64,000 nt of DNA from Streptomyces sp. BK239 (GTDB taxonomy: Bacteria > Actinomycetota > Actinomycetes > Streptomycetales > Streptomycetaceae): the NCBI RefSeq assembly GCF_004217285.1, contig NZ_SHKS01000002.1, positions 434,001 to 498,000 of the forward strand, written 5' to 3'. The notes beneath the pieces were generated by a model. That model saw nothing but the letters and a program-made list of their open reading frames with translations. It searched no databases and was not told where the DNA came from. Positions 17,716 to 27,776 of this stretch are shown here, piece by piece; positions within the stretch are counted from its first letter, which is position 1; each line of letters starts with the position of its first letter. The translations under genes and the position numbers were made by a program.

Positions 17716-17758
17716 ACGGCCGGGCCGCCACCCCTCCCGGGGGTGACGGCCCGGCCGT
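17716..17758 (+). terminator. Terminator hairpin between hydroxylase and pigment operon
   Basis: A 12-bp perfect outer stem (acggccgggccg / cggcccggccgt) encloses a second GC stem (cacccc / ggggtg) and is followed by TTT. It lies 32 bp after the hydroxylase stop and isolates it from the next operon. Confidence 0.8.
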
Positions 17759-17932
17759 TTCCGCGCCCGTCCGGCCGCACCCGCGTCCGGTGTCTCCCGC
17801 GAACGCCGGTCACCCGCGCGCTCCACACGAGTCGCGCGCCGATGGGGACCGGCTCAAGATCGAGGCACGCTCACCTCGACGCTCAGCGGCCGAGGTACGC
17901 CTTCCCCTCTCCCGAAGGAGATGTGCACACCG

Positions 17933-19090
17933 ATGACCACGACGTCCGCGCCTGCCTCGCCACCGCTGACACGACAGGTGTCACAACATGTCTCCCAGTC
18001 CGTGTTCGACGGCTCCCGGCTCCGGGTCGTCCTGCTGGTGGACGTCTACGACGGAGCCCAGCAGCAGTTCCTGGAGGCGTACGAGCAGCTCTGCAACCAG
18101 GTCGCGTCGGTTCCCGGGCACGTCAGCGACCAGCTGTGCCAGTCGATCGAGAACCCCTCGCAGTGGCTCATCACCAGCGAGTGGGAGAGCGCCCCGCCGT
18201 TCCTCACCTGGGTGAACAGCGAGGAGCACGTGGAGATGGTGCGGCCGCTGCACAACTGCGTGAGCGACACCCGCTCGCTGCGGTTCCACGTGGTGCGCGA
18301 GACCGGCGGCGAGGCGGCGGGCGCCGAGTCCGGCCGGCGTCGGCTGCAGTCCTCGCCCCGCATCGGCGACGGCGTCATCCGGCACGCGCTCACCTTCACC
18401 GTCAAGCCCGGCAACGAGAAGGCCGTCGCCAAGCTCCTCGCCGACTACGCGCCGCCCAACCCGCGCGTCGACGACACCACGCGGCTGGTGCGGACCTCCC
18501 TGTTCATGCACGGCAACCGGGTGGTGCGGGCCATCGAGGTGCGCGGCGACCTGCTCGCCGCGCTGCGTCACGTGGCCCGGCAGCCCGAGGTGCGGGCCGT
18601 GGAGGAGGCCATCAACCCCTATCTGGAGCAGGACCGGGACCTCGACGACCCCGAGTCGGCCCGCGTCTTCTTCACCCGGGCCGCGCTGCCCGCCGTCCAC
18701 CATGTGACGACGGACCAGGAGCCCGCGGGCGCCGTCCGGCACGCGCTGTACTACCCGGCCCGGGAGGGCGCCGGGATGCGGCTGGCGGAGCTGCTCGCGC
18801 AGCGGGACGAGGCCGCCGCTGACGACCCGCGCAGCCCGGTGCTGCGCAGCACGATCTTCCAGCGCGACGACGTCGTGGTGCGGCTGGTCGACGTGCAGGA
18901 GGGCCTCGACGCCGACGCCGGCACGGTCCTCGGGCTCACCGACCCGGCCCGGACGGCCGAGCTGACGGACCTGCTGGACGTCGCCGCCCTCGGCGCGGAC
19001 GCCTCCGCGCTGCGGGCCGGGTCCGCGGACCGTCTCCTCGCCCTCGCCCGCATGGAACTCGTCACCGACCGCCGCTCCCCCGACGCCTGA
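17933..19090 (+). CDS. SchA/CurD-like protein (WhiE ORFI type)
   Basis: 385 aa. The ATG at 17933 lies 12 nt after AAGGAG; the ATG at 17921 abuts that site and is less likely. The N-terminal half ([26 protein letters not shown], then [19 protein letters not shown]) matches SchA/CurD proteins encoded in spore-pigment clusters, which contain ferredoxin-like, antibiotic-monooxygenase-type folds. A second such module seems present in the C-terminal half ([41 protein letters not shown]). The biochemical role is not established. It is the first gene of the main pigment operon. Confidence 0.88.
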   Translation: MTTTSAPASPPLTRQVSQHVSQSVFDGSRLRVVLLVDVYDGAQQQFLEAYEQLCNQVASVPGHVSDQLCQSIENPSQWLITSEWESAPPFLTWVNSEEHVEMVRPLHNCVSDTRSLRFHVVRETGGEAAGAESGRRRLQSSPRIGDGVIRHALTFTVKPGNEKAVAKLLADYAPPNPRVDDTTRLVRTSLFMHGNRVVRAIEVRGDLLAALRHVARQPEVRAVEEAINPYLEQDRDLDDPESARVFFTRAALPAVHHVTTDQEPAGAVRHALYYPAREGAGMRLAELLAQRDEAAADDPRSPVLRSTIFQRDDVVVRLVDVQEGLDADAGTVLGLTDPARTAELTDLLDVAALGADASALRAGSADRLLALARMELVTDRRSPDA

Positions 19091-19151
19091 GCCGTCGCCA
19101 CCCCGGGGCCACGGCGCCCAAGTCGACACAGCACACGAACGGAGCAACGTC

Positions 19152-19601
19152 GTGATCACTTCCCGTCCCAGAATCGTGGACCTCAGCGAGGTCGAGCCGA
19201 ACACCCGGCGCGGCGGCGACCTGCGCGCCATGCTCACGCCCGCCACGGTGGGCGCGACCAGCGGCTTCATGGGCGTGGCCATCGTGCAGCCCGGCGACCG
19301 CATCGGCGAGCACTACCACCCGTACTCCGAGGAGTTCGTGTACGTCGTCTGCGGACAGCTGGAGGTCGACCTGGACGGCGACCCCCACCCGCTGCGGCCC
19401 GAGCAGGGGCTGATGATCCCCATCGGGATGCGGCACCGGTTCCGCAACGTCGGCAAGGTGGAGGCGCGTGTCGTCTTCCACCTCGGTCCGCTGGCCCCGA
19501 CCCCGCCGCTGGGCCATGTCGACACCGAGGCCACCGACGGGGTCCCCGTCGCGGCGGAGGGCGCGGGCGGACCGGCCGCCGGCCGCGGGGCCCGGTCATG
19601 A
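19152..19601 (+). CDS. Cupin protein of spore-pigment cluster (WhiE ORFII type)
   Basis: 149 aa from GTG at 19152, with GGAG 8 nt upstream. A single cupin barrel carries metal-ligand motifs [14 protein letters not shown] (two His and a Glu) and, after [20 protein letters not shown], the final His in MRHRF. It is thought to help tailor or fold the polyketide; a dioxygenase or cyclase-type function is possible. A Gly/Ala-rich tail ends in an ATGA overlap with KS-alpha, so translation is coupled. Confidence 0.88.
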   Translation: MITSRPRIVDLSEVEPNTRRGGDLRAMLTPATVGATSGFMGVAIVQPGDRIGEHYHPYSEEFVYVVCGQLEVDLDGDPHPLRPEQGLMIPIGMRHRFRNVGKVEARVVFHLGPLAPTPPLGHVDTEATDGVPVAAEGAGGPAAGRGARS

Positions 19602-20866
19602 CGCGGCGGGTCGCGGTCACCGGGATAGGCGTGGTCGCGCCGGGCGGCATCGGCATACCGAACTTCTGGGACCTGCTCTCCAACGGCCGCACCGCGACGC
19701 GGGGCATCACCTTCTTCGACCCGAGCGGACTGCGGTCGCGGATCGCCGCCGAGTGCGACTTCGACCCGGCGGCCCACGGGCTGGACGCGGAGCAGGTCGC
19801 CCGGTGCGACCGCTACATCCAGTTCGCCCTGGTCGCCGGCGAGGAGGCGATCCGCGACGCGGGTCTCGACCTCGGCCGGGAGAACCCGTGGCGGGTCGGG
19901 GTCTCGCTGGGCACCGCGGTCGGCGGCACCACCCGTCTGGAGCACGACTACGTGCTGGTCAGCCAGGGCGGACAGCGCTGGGACGTGGACCACCGGGAGG
20001 CGGAGCCGCATCTGCACCGGGCGTTCGCGCCCAGCACCCTCGCCTCCACGGTCGCCGAGCGGTTCGGGGCCCGGGGTCCGGTGCAGACCGTGTCCACGGG
20101 CTGCACCTCCGGGCTCGACGCCGTCGGGTACGCCTTCCACACGATCGAGGAGGGCCGGGCCGACGTGTGCGTCGCGGGCGCGTCGGACTCCCCCATCTCC
20201 CCGATCACGATGGCCTGCTTCGACGCGATCAAGGCCACCTCGCCGCACAACGACGACCCCGCCCACGCCTCGCGTCCCTTCGACGCCGACCGGGACGGGT
20301 TCGTGATGGGCGAGGGGGGCGCGGTCCTGGTCCTGGAGGAGCTGGAGCACGCCCGGGCCCGCGGGGCCCACGTGTACTGCGAGCTCGGCGGCTACGCGAC
20401 GTACGGCAACGCCTACCACATGACCGGGCTGACGAAGGAGGGCGTGGAGATGGCCCGGGCCATCGAGGACGCCCTCGAACACGCGCGGCTCGACCCGACG
20501 GCGATCGACTACGTCAACGCGCACGGGTCGGGCACCAAGCAGAACGACCGGCACGAGACGGCTGCGGTGAAGCGCTCCCTGGGCGCGCACGCCTACGACA
20601 CGCCGATGAGCTCCATCAAGTCGATGGTGGGTCACTCGCTGGGCGCGATCGGGGCGATCGAGGTCGTCGCGTGTGTGCTGGCGCTGGCCCGCCAGGTGGT
20701 GCCGCCGACCGCCAACTACGAGACGCCGGACCCCGAGTGCGACCTGGACTACGTCCCGAAGGTCGCGCGTGAGCGGAAGCTGAACAGCGTGCTCTCCGTG
20801 GGCAGCGGGTTCGGCGGCTTCCAGTCCGCGGTGATCCTGACCCGGCCGAGGGAGAGGACACGATGA
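19598..20866 (+). CDS. Type II PKS ketosynthase alpha subunit (WhiE ORFIII type)
   Basis: 422 aa. The active-site Cys is C169 in [13 protein letters not shown]. The catalytic His residues are H309 ([12 protein letters not shown]) and H346 ([11 protein letters not shown]). The length and the motif [15 protein letters not shown] fit KS-alpha. With the next two genes it forms the minimal PKS that condenses malonyl units on the ACP into a poly-beta-ketone chain for the spore pigment. Overlaps of 4 bp at both ends favour equal synthesis of KS and CLF. Confidence 0.97.
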   Translation: MTRRVAVTGIGVVAPGGIGIPNFWDLLSNGRTATRGITFFDPSGLRSRIAAECDFDPAAHGLDAEQVARCDRYIQFALVAGEEAIRDAGLDLGRENPWRVGVSLGTAVGGTTRLEHDYVLVSQGGQRWDVDHREAEPHLHRAFAPSTLASTVAERFGARGPVQTVSTGCTSGLDAVGYAFHTIEEGRADVCVAGASDSPISPITMACFDAIKATSPHNDDPAHASRPFDADRDGFVMGEGGAVLVLEELEHARARGAHVYCELGGYATYGNAYHMTGLTKEGVEMARAIEDALEHARLDPTAIDYVNAHGSGTKQNDRHETAAVKRSLGAHAYDTPMSSIKSMVGHSLGAIGAIEVVACVLALARQVVPPTANYETPDPECDLDYVPKVARERKLNSVLSVGSGFGGFQSAVILTRPRERTR

Positions 20867-22145
20867 GCGAACCCCGTCCACGGCGCGCCGTCGTCACCGG
20901 AATCGGTGTGGTGGCGCCCAACGGAACCAGCACCGAGTCCTTCTGGAAGTCCACCCAGGAGGGCATCAGCGTCCTCGACCGGGTCACCCGCGAGGGCTGC
21001 GAGCATCTGCCGCTGCGGGTGGCCGGCGAGATCCGCGCGTTCGAGCCGTCCACGGCGGTGGAGGAGCGCTTCCTCGTCCAGACCGACCGGTTCACGCACT
21101 TCGCGCTGGCCGCGGCGGACCTGGCGCTGGAGGACGCCCGCCTCGGCCACGCCGACACCGACGCCGAACCGTTCTCCGTGGGCGTGGTCACCGCGGCCGG
21201 CTCCGGCGGCGGCGAGTTCGGCCAGCGGGAGCTGCAGCAACTGTGGGGAAAGGGAAGCCGGTTCGTCGGCCCGTACCAGTCCATCGCCTGGTTCTACGCC
21301 GCCAGCACCGGCCAGATCTCCATCCGCCGGGGCTTCAAGGGGCCCTGTTCGGTGGTCGCCGCCGACGAGGCGGGCGGTCTGGACGCGCTGGCGCACGCGG
21401 CGCGGGCGGTGCGGCGCGGCACCGACGTGATCGTGGCCGGCGCCACCGAGGCGCCGCTCGCCCCGTACTCGGTGGTGTGCCAGCTCGGCTACGACGAGTT
21501 GAGCACCGCCGACGACCCGGCCCGCGCCTACCGCCCGTTCACGGAGTCGGCGTGCGGGTTCGTGCCCGCCGAGGGCGGCGCGATGTTCGTGGTGGAGGAG
21601 GAGGACTGGGCCGTGGAGCGGGGGGCGCGGGTGCGGGCCGTGCTCGCCGGGCACACGGCGACCTTCACCGGGCCGTCCCGCTGGGCCGAGTCCCGGGAGG
21701 GGCTCGCGCAGGCGATCCGGGGCGCCCTGGACGAGGCCGGCTGCGCCCCGGAGGAGGTCGACGTGGTCTTCGCGGACGCCCTGGGCGTGCCGGAGGCTGA
21801 CCGGGCCGAGGCGCTGGCGATCACCGACGCGCTCGGCGCGCACGGCCGGCGGGTGCCCGTCACCGCGCCGAAGACCGGCATCGGCCGTGGCTACTGCGCG
21901 GCGCCGGTGCTGGACGCGGCGGCGGCGGTGCTCGCGATGGAGCACGGCGTGGTCCCGCCCACCCCGAACGTCTTCGACGTCTGCCACGACCTCGACCTCG
22001 TGTCCGGCCGGGCCCGCGCCGCCGAGCTGCGCACGGCACTGGTCCTCAGCCGGGGCCTCATGGGATCGAACTCGGCGCTGGTGCTGCGGCACGGCGCCGC
22101 CGACGCCTCGCAGCGGGGCGCCGGACAGCAAAGGAGAGGAACCGC

Positions 22146-22149
<4 letters not shown>
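20863..22149 (+). CDS. Type II PKS chain length factor (KS-beta, WhiE ORFIV type)
   Basis: 428 aa, paralogous to KS-alpha and aligned with it without a gap through the active-site region. The catalytic Cys is replaced by Glu: E169 (codon 21367-21369) in [13 protein letters not shown]. Chain length factors usually have Gln here, so Glu is a notable variant. CLF pairs with KS-alpha and sets polyketide chain length. The stop overlaps the ACP start. Confidence 0.95.
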
Positions 22150-22884
<735 letters not shown>

Positions 22885-22925
22885 GCGGAAGACGCGCGGA
22901 AACCGAGCACTACGGAGGAAGGCCC

Positions 22926-23258
22926 ATGCACCAGGCCCTGATCGTCGCCAAGATGGCTCCCGGTTCGGCCCCCGACATCGCCAAGCTGTTCGAGGAGTCC
23001 GACCGGGGGGAGCTGCCGCACCTCGTGGGCGTCGCCCGGCGCAGTCTCTTCGAGTTCGGCGACGTGTACCTGCACCTGATCGAGTCCGAGCAGGACCCCG
23101 GACCGGCGATCGCCAAGGTCGCCGGTCACCCCGAGTTCCGGGGCATCAGCGATCGGCTCCAGGCGTACGTCAGCGCGTACGACCCGGCGACCTGGCGTTC
23201 GCCGAAGGACGCGATGGCCCGCTGCTTCTACCGCTGGGAGCGGGACGGGCGCGCCTGA
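22926..23258 (+). CDS. Polyketide synthesis cyclase (WhiE ORFVII / TcmI type)
   Basis: 110 aa from ATG at 22926, after GGAGGA. A small ferredoxin-like cyclase: HQALIVAKMAPGSAPDIAKLFEESDRGELPHLVGVARRSLFEFGDVYLHL is the family pattern, with His in GELPHLVG. It catalyses a late ring closure of the pigment polyketide. It is the last gene of the operon and is followed by a strong bidirectional terminator. Confidence 0.93.
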   Translation: MHQALIVAKMAPGSAPDIAKLFEESDRGELPHLVGVARRSLFEFGDVYLHLIESEQDPGPAIAKVAGHPEFRGISDRLQAYVSAYDPATWRSPKDAMARCFYRWERDGRA

Positions 23259-23273
23259 ACCCCGCCGCGTCAC

Positions 23274-23312
23274 CGGTCGCCGGGCCCGCGAGTTCCGCGG
23301 GCCCGGCGACCG
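23274..23312. terminator. Bidirectional terminator after pigment operon
   Basis: A perfect 17-bp GC stem (23274-23290 with 23296-23312) and a 5-nt loop, followed by TTT, between the convergent cyclase and O-methyltransferase genes. Confidence 0.9.
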
Positions 23313-23327
23313 TTTCGCGGAGGATCG

Positions 23328-24356
23328 TCAGGCGGGGACGGTGCAGTCGAAGGCGTGCAGGTAGGGGTTGACCGGGCGGATGTCCTCGACGACGAGGCCG
23401 CCCGCGGTCAGCCGGCGGACCATGCTGTCGGTGGTGTGCTTCGCGCCGCCGACGTTGAGGAGCAGCAGCAGGTCCATGGCGGTGCTGAACCGCATGGAGG
23501 GGGTGTCGTCGACGAGGTTCTCGATGACGACGACCCGGGTCCCGGGGCCGCCCGCCTCGCGCACGTTGCGCAGGGTGCGGGCGGTGCTGTCGTCGTCCCA
23601 CTCCAGGATGTTCTTGATGATGTAGACGTCCGCCCGGACCGGGACGGCGACCCGGCAGTCGCCGGGGACGACGTTCACCCGCTCGGCGAGCGCGCCGCCG
23701 GGGCGCAGCCGGGGGTCGGCGTTCTCCACCACGCGCGGCAGGTCGAGCAGGGTGCCGTGCAGGGCCGGGTACTTCTCCAGCAGGCTGGCCACCACGTGGC
23801 CCTGGCCGCCGCCGATGTCGGCGACGGAGGAACTCCCCGAGAGATCCAGGAAGTCGGCGACGTCCTGGGCGGACTGGGCGCTGGAGGTGGTCATGGCGCG
23901 GTTGAAGACGAGGGCCGACTCGGGGGCGTCCTCGTTGAGGTACTGGAAGAACTCCTTGCCGTACAGGTCCTCGACGACGTTGCGGCCGGTGCGCACCGCC
24001 TCGTCGAGCCGGGGCCACGCGTCCCACGTCCACGGCTCGGTGCACCACAGGGTGATGTAGCGCAGGCTGTGCGGGTCGTCCTCGCGCAGCAGCCGGGACA
24101 TGTCGGTGTGCGCGAAGGCTCCGTCCGGCTGCTCGGCGAAGACGCCGTAGCAGGACAGGGCCCGCAACAGCCGCCGCAGCGGCTGGGGTTCGGTCTTCAC
24201 CGCGGTGGCGAGGTCCTCCACGGACACCGGGGAGTCGCCCACGGCGTCGGCGACTCCCAGCCGGGCGGCGGTGCGCAGGGCGGCGGCACAGGCCGCCCCG
24301 AACACCAGCTCCCTCAGCCGCATGGACGGCGGTGGAGCAGTCTCTGCGGTCGTCAT
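23328..24356 (-). CDS. SAM-dependent O-methyltransferase (acetylserotonin-OMT-like)
   Basis: 342 aa from ATG at 24356, with GAAGGAAGG upstream. The N-terminal winged-helix dimerisation domain (VEDLATAVKTEPQPLRRLLRAL) is followed by the SAM fold with VADIGGGQGHVVASLLEKYP (178-198). Where plant-type enzymes have a catalytic His (HDW), this protein has E252 in NILEWDDD, so methyl transfer by general base is doubtful. It may act by proximity or be repurposed, as DnrK and RdmB are. Its position next to the pigment genes suggests it modifies the pigment, but it is convergent and separately transcribed. Confidence 0.88.
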   Translation of the reverse strand: MTTAETAPPPSMRLRELVFGAACAAALRTAARLGVADAVGDSPVSVEDLATAVKTEPQPLRRLLRALSCYGVFAEQPDGAFAHTDMSRLLREDDPHSLRYITLWCTEPWTWDAWPRLDEAVRTGRNVVEDLYGKEFFQYLNEDAPESALVFNRAMTTSSAQSAQDVADFLDLSGSSSVADIGGGQGHVVASLLEKYPALHGTLLDLPRVVENADPRLRPGGALAERVNVVPGDCRVAVPVRADVYIIKNILEWDDDSTARTLRNVREAGGPGTRVVVIENLVDDTPSMRFSTAMDLLLLLNVGGAKHTTDSMVRRLTAGGLVVEDIRPVNPYLHAFDCTVPA

Positions 24357-24400
24357 GTGCCGCCTTCCTTCTCTCTGTGAACCCTGCGGACTCCCGGTGC

Positions 24401-25597
24401 TCAGCACAGGCCGGCGGGCCGGGAGGAGCGGCAGGAGTTGTTCTCGAACCTGTTCCCGACGCCGGCGGTGTCGGTGTTGACGAGGTCGGCCGGGGAGTTG
24501 TCGCTCAGCGTGTTGCCGGTGACGCGGTTACGGTCGCTGGTGGCGCCCACGAAGCTCTTGAACACCACGATGCCGCCGGACAGCGGGGAGGCGCCGGCGT
24601 GGCCGGTGATCCGGTTCCGGGTCACCTCGGTGTCCTCGGCGCCGGTGAGCACGATGCCGGAGCCCTGGAGGGCGTCGAGGCGCGCGGTCTTCGGGCAGGA
24701 CTTGTTGTTGTGCTCGACGCGGTTCTCGCGGACGCTCAGCGCGCCGGTCTTCGGCTTGTTCTCGTCGCCGACGACGAAGACGCCGGCGCAGTTGTCGATG
24801 ACGAGGTTGCGCGCGACGGTGAGGTTGCGCAGGCGCCGGACCGTGACGCCGATCCGGTTGTCCTCCAGCCGGTTGCGCTCGACGAGGGTCCCTCCGGTGT
24901 CCGAGGCGCCCTTCTCGGCGGTGATGGTGTTCGCGAGGAACAGGCCGGCGTCGCCGTTGCCCCGGGCGGTGTTGCGCCGGTAGACGCTGCGGACGGAGCC
25001 CTCCTCGGCGATGCCCCACACGCCGTTCTTCTCGGCGGTCACGTTCCGCACGGTCAGCCCGTCGGTGGCCGCGGCCGACACGCCGGACTTGGCGAAGCCG
25101 CTCACCTTGAGGGAGGCGACGGTGACGCCCTTGAGCGGCTTCTTCGAAGTCCCCTCCACGCAGATGCCGTTGCCGGCCGCGGCGCAGGTGGCGACGGCCT
25201 TCGGCGCGACCGGCTTGGCGGGCTTGGCCGGCTTGGCCGGCTTGGCGGGAGCGGGCTTGGGGGGCTTGGCGGGGGTCTGCTTGGCCGGAGCGGGCTTGGC
25301 GGGAGCGGGCTTGGCCGGCTTGGCAGGGGCCGGCTTCACCGGGGCCGGCTTGATCACCGTGTCGCGTCCGACGCCGCGCAGGGTGATGCCGGGGGTGGTG
25401 ATCCTGACGCTCTCCCTGAAGGTGCCGCGGGTGAGCTGGACGGTGTCGCCGGGCCGGGCGGCGTCCACCGCCTTCTGGATCGACTGCCCGGGACGGACCA
25501 CGTGGGTCGTGTGGCCCGCGGCGGGCGAGGCGGCGCCGAGTCCGGTGCCGACGATCGCCGCGGTGCACGCCAGATACAGAACATGGCATTTCGTCAT
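24401..25597 (-). CDS. Secreted right-handed beta-helix repeat protein
   Basis: 398 aa. The signal peptide (MTKCHVLYLACTAAIVGTGLG) ends near AAG. VVRPGQSIQKAVDAARPGDTVQLTRGTF is the usual opening of parallel beta-helix proteins. A low-complexity Lys-Pro-Ala linker (about residues 84-132) interrupts the first coils. The C-terminal 260 residues hold many NxIxxN-type coils (TVRNVTAEKNGVWGIAEEG, LVERNRLEDNRIGVTV). The fold is that of pectate lyases and copper-binding NosD proteins, but I see no catalytic motif. It probably binds or processes a polysaccharide outside the cell. Confidence 0.85.
   Translation of the reverse strand: MTKCHVLYLACTAAIVGTGLGAASPAAGHTTHVVRPGQSIQKAVDAARPGDTVQLTRGTFRESVRITTPGITLRGVGRDTVIKPAPVKPAPAKPAKPAPAKPAPAKQTPAKPPKPAPAKPAKPAKPAKPVAPKAVATCAAAGNGICVEGTSKKPLKGVTVASLKVSGFAKSGVSAAATDGLTVRNVTAEKNGVWGIAEEGSVRSVYRRNTARGNGDAGLFLANTITAEKGASDTGGTLVERNRLEDNRIGVTVRRLRNLTVARNLVIDNCAGVFVVGDENKPKTGALSVRENRVEHNNKSCPKTARLDALQGSGIVLTGAEDTEVTRNRITGHAGASPLSGGIVVFKSFVGATSDRNRVTGNTLSDNSPADLVNTDTAGVGNRFENNSCRSSRPAGLC
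25205..25350 (-). repeat. Lys-Pro-Ala coding repeat
   Basis: Degenerate tandem units encoding PAKPAK/PAPAKP within the beta-helix protein, seen as repeats of ggcttggc(c/g)g on the + strand. A flexible linker or wall-spanning segment is likely, and unit number may vary between strains. Confidence 0.75.
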
Positions 25598-25776
25598 ATG
25601 TGGGACGATATGCCCGCCCTTCTCGGGGCAGGCCGGGATGGGCCATCCGATGGCGTGTCACACGAGTGCCGCCCACCCCCGGAGCGCCGCCCCGCCGGTG
25701 ACCGGCACCACCGTTAGTTCGGCGTGAGGCCGGGCACCTGGAAGTGGTCAGTGTCGGCCCGGGTGATGGAGGAACA

Positions 25777-26079
25777 GTGGCGACTGGCCGGCTTTCCGAT
25801 GACGAGCGACGCATCCTGGCGGAGATGGAGCGGGCCCTGCGCCGCGACCGCCGCCTCGACAGGCGACTGAGCACCCTGCACTGGCGTCCCGGGCTCTCCC
25901 GGATGGCGTCCTACACCCCCCATCCCCTCACGGTCGCGCTGCTGCTCGCCGTGTCCATAGGCCTGATGGTCACCGGCGTCACCACCGCGCAGCCGCCGGT
26001 GATCTGGGCGTTCGCGGCGCTGTGGCCGCTCACGCTGTACGCGCTGTTCCGCCTGGCGTACCGGCGCGCGCAGACCTGA
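25777..26079 (+). CDS. DUF3040 membrane protein
   Basis: 100 aa from GTG at 25777, with GGAGG upstream. The N-terminal LSDDERRILAEMERALRRDR is the DUF3040 signature. Two transmembrane segments follow (TVALLLAVSIGLMVTGVT; VIWAFAALWPLTLYALF). Such proteins are widespread small inner-membrane proteins of actinobacteria with unknown role. It is divergent from the beta-helix gene. Confidence 0.85.
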   Translation: MATGRLSDDERRILAEMERALRRDRRLDRRLSTLHWRPGLSRMASYTPHPLTVALLLAVSIGLMVTGVTTAQPPVIWAFAALWPLTLYALFRLAYRRAQT

Positions 26080-26144
26080 TCCCGGTCCTACGGGCGGCCG
26101 CACCCGCCCGCGACCGCTCCCCCACCCCCCCGCTCCCGCACACC

Positions 26145-26732
26145 TCAACCGGCCTCCTCCGCCGGCCGGTAGGCCGCCACGATCGCCCGCTCGTCCACCA
26201 GGACGTGCTGGCGCGGCGGCCCGGACAGCAGCCCGCGCACAGCCGTGAGCAGGTCGGGCGCGACATGCCCCGCACCGGCGGTCTCCTCGGGCCGCACACC
26301 CGGCCCGGGGACGAGGACGCCCTGGGCGCCCGCCCGGCGCGCGGCCTCGACGCAGTCCCCGCTCGCGCCGACGACGGCGATCCGCTCGGGCGGCGTGCAC
26401 GACCTGCCCGCCGCCCACAGCACCGGCCCGGACTCTCCACGGTCGCCGTCGCGTTCGGAGGCGTGCGGGCGGACCGCCCGGACGTCGAACGGGCCGAGGA
26501 GTTCGTCGATCCGCTCGTCCACGCGACGCCGGTCCGCCTCGGCCGGCCCGCCCCGACGGCGCGTCAGCACGCCGGTGCGGACACCGCGGGAGCGCAGCAG
26601 GTCGAGCGCCTCGCGGGCGCCCGGCACGGGCCGGATCCGGTCGGGGTCACCGCCGTCGCCGCCCTCGACCAGGATGCCGTCCTGGTCGACGAGGACGAGG
26701 CGAACGCTGCTCAAGGCGTTGTGAGTGGTCAC
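26145..26732 (-). CDS. HAD-like hydrolase, degenerate
   Basis: 195 aa from GTG at 26732; a GTG at 26768 would add 12 residues. The first HAD motif is present (LVLVDQDGILVEGG, with the DxD pair), followed by PVPGAREALDLLRSRGVRTGVLTRRR, typical of HAD phosphatases. The last motif reads VVGASGDCVEAARRAGA, where the usual VGD(S/T)xxD has lost its first Asp, so activity is uncertain. It may be a phosphatase of the GmhB/HisB type or an inactive relative. It is divergent from the deacetylase gene. Confidence 0.65.
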   Translation of the reverse strand: MTTHNALSSVRLVLVDQDGILVEGGDGGDPDRIRPVPGAREALDLLRSRGVRTGVLTRRRGGPAEADRRRVDERIDELLGPFDVRAVRPHASERDGDRGESGPVLWAAGRSCTPPERIAVVGASGDCVEAARRAGAQGVLVPGPGVRPEETAGAGHVAPDLLTAVRGLLSGPPRQHVLVDERAIVAAYRPAEEAG

Positions 26733-26809
26733 CCCACCCGGGTGCCAACTGATCCACACCCCAAACACGCAGCCCTCATCACCGCAGGTCAGGGATTATA
26801 CGCGCTGTG

Positions 26810-26815
26810 TATAGT
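26810..26815 (+). promoter_or_regulatory. -10 element of a probable leaderless promoter
   Basis: TATAGT ends 6 bp before the ATG of the deacetylase, so transcription would begin at or next to the start codon. No ribosome-binding site is present, which agrees with a leaderless mRNA. A -35 is not obvious. Confidence 0.6.
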
Positions 26816-26821
26816 CCCGCC

Positions 26822-27622
26822 ATGCCAACTCAGATCAAGACTCAGATCAAGAAGACGCGGAAAACGGCGCTCCAGTTCCGCGCGGCCAGGATCGGGGCGC
26901 TCGCCGCCTGCCTCTCCCTCGCCCTGACCGGCTGCGCCGGCCTCGACACCACCGCGCCCAGCGCCGTCCGCGCGCACGGCGCGCCCACCGCCCAGGCGGC
27001 CCGCCTCGGGCCGGTCGACTGCGGCGAGGTGAAGTGCATAGCGCTCACCTTCGACGCGGGCCCGAGCGAGAACTCCGCACGGCTGCTGGACATCCTGAAG
27101 GACAGACAGGTGCCGGCGACGTTCTTCCTGCTCGGCGAACGGCACATCACCGCATACCCGCAGCTCGTCAGGCGCATGGCCGACGAGGGGCACGAGGTCG
27201 CCAGCCACACCTGGGACCACCGGATCCTCACGGAGCTCACGCCCGAGGAGATACGCGCCGAACTGGAGCGCCCGAACGCGGAGATACAGCGCCTCACCGG
27301 ACGGCGGCCCACGCTGATGCGTCCGCCGCAGGGCCGCACGAACGACACCGTGCACGAGATATGCCGTGAGCTGGGCATCGCGGAGGTGCTGTGGACGGTG
27401 ACCGCGAAGGACTACACGACGGAGGACCCCGAGCTGATCCAGCGGCGCGTCCTCGACCAGGCCGAGCGGGACGGGATCATCCTGCTGCACGACATCTACG
27501 CGGGGACCGTGCCGGCGGTGCCGGGGATCATCGACGCGCTGAAGGACCGGGGGTACGTGTTCGTGACGGTGCCGCAGCTGCTCGCGCCCGGGAAGGCGGA
27601 GCCGGGGAAGGTCTACCGGTGA
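26822..27622 (+). CDS. Polysaccharide deacetylase lipoprotein (NodB fold)
   Basis: 266 aa from ATG at 26822. A basic N-terminus and hydrophobic stretch end in lipobox LALTGC (C38), so it is a membrane-anchored lipoprotein outside the membrane. The NodB domain follows: CIALTFDAGPSENS, SHTWDH with both metal His (H129, H133), MRPPQG, and the late LLHD. In motif 1 the usual TFDD is TFDA: the metal-binding second Asp is Ala (A79, codon 27056-27058), while the catalytic base D78 is kept. It should deacetylate peptidoglycan or another amino-sugar polymer if metal binding tolerates this change. Confidence 0.88.
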   Translation: MPTQIKTQIKKTRKTALQFRAARIGALAACLSLALTGCAGLDTTAPSAVRAHGAPTAQAARLGPVDCGEVKCIALTFDAGPSENSARLLDILKDRQVPATFFLLGERHITAYPQLVRRMADEGHEVASHTWDHRILTELTPEEIRAELERPNAEIQRLTGRRPTLMRPPQGRTNDTVHEICRELGIAEVLWTVTAKDYTTEDPELIQRRVLDQAERDGIILLHDIYAGTVPAVPGIIDALKDRGYVFVTVPQLLAPGKAEPGKVYR

Positions 27623-27764
27623 CCCGGGCGGCGCACGCTCCCGAAGGCCCGGTCGCGCGCACACCCGTGCGCAGAATCGTTTCGCGTGCGCCGGCGCGGA
27701 AAGCCGGGACGAGGCCGAGCGTGTGACCCGGCGGGGATGTCTGCGCGCGGCGGCTCGCACTGCC

Positions 27765-27770
27765 TACGAT
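27765..27770 (+). promoter_or_regulatory. -10 element of a second probable leaderless promoter
   Basis: TACGAT ends 6 bp before the GTG start at 27777, and no Shine-Dalgarno lies between them. This spacing again predicts a leaderless transcript. Confidence 0.5.
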
Positions 27771-27776
27771 CACCGT

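Noticed and set aside
17845..17852. GCCGATGG resembling the -10 of a WhiG-type promoter before the pigment operon
   Set aside because: No TAAA-type -35 occurs at the required distance.
17921..17935. ATG at 17921 as start of the SchA/CurD gene
   Set aside because: It directly abuts the AAGGAG site; the ATG at 17933 has a usable distance.
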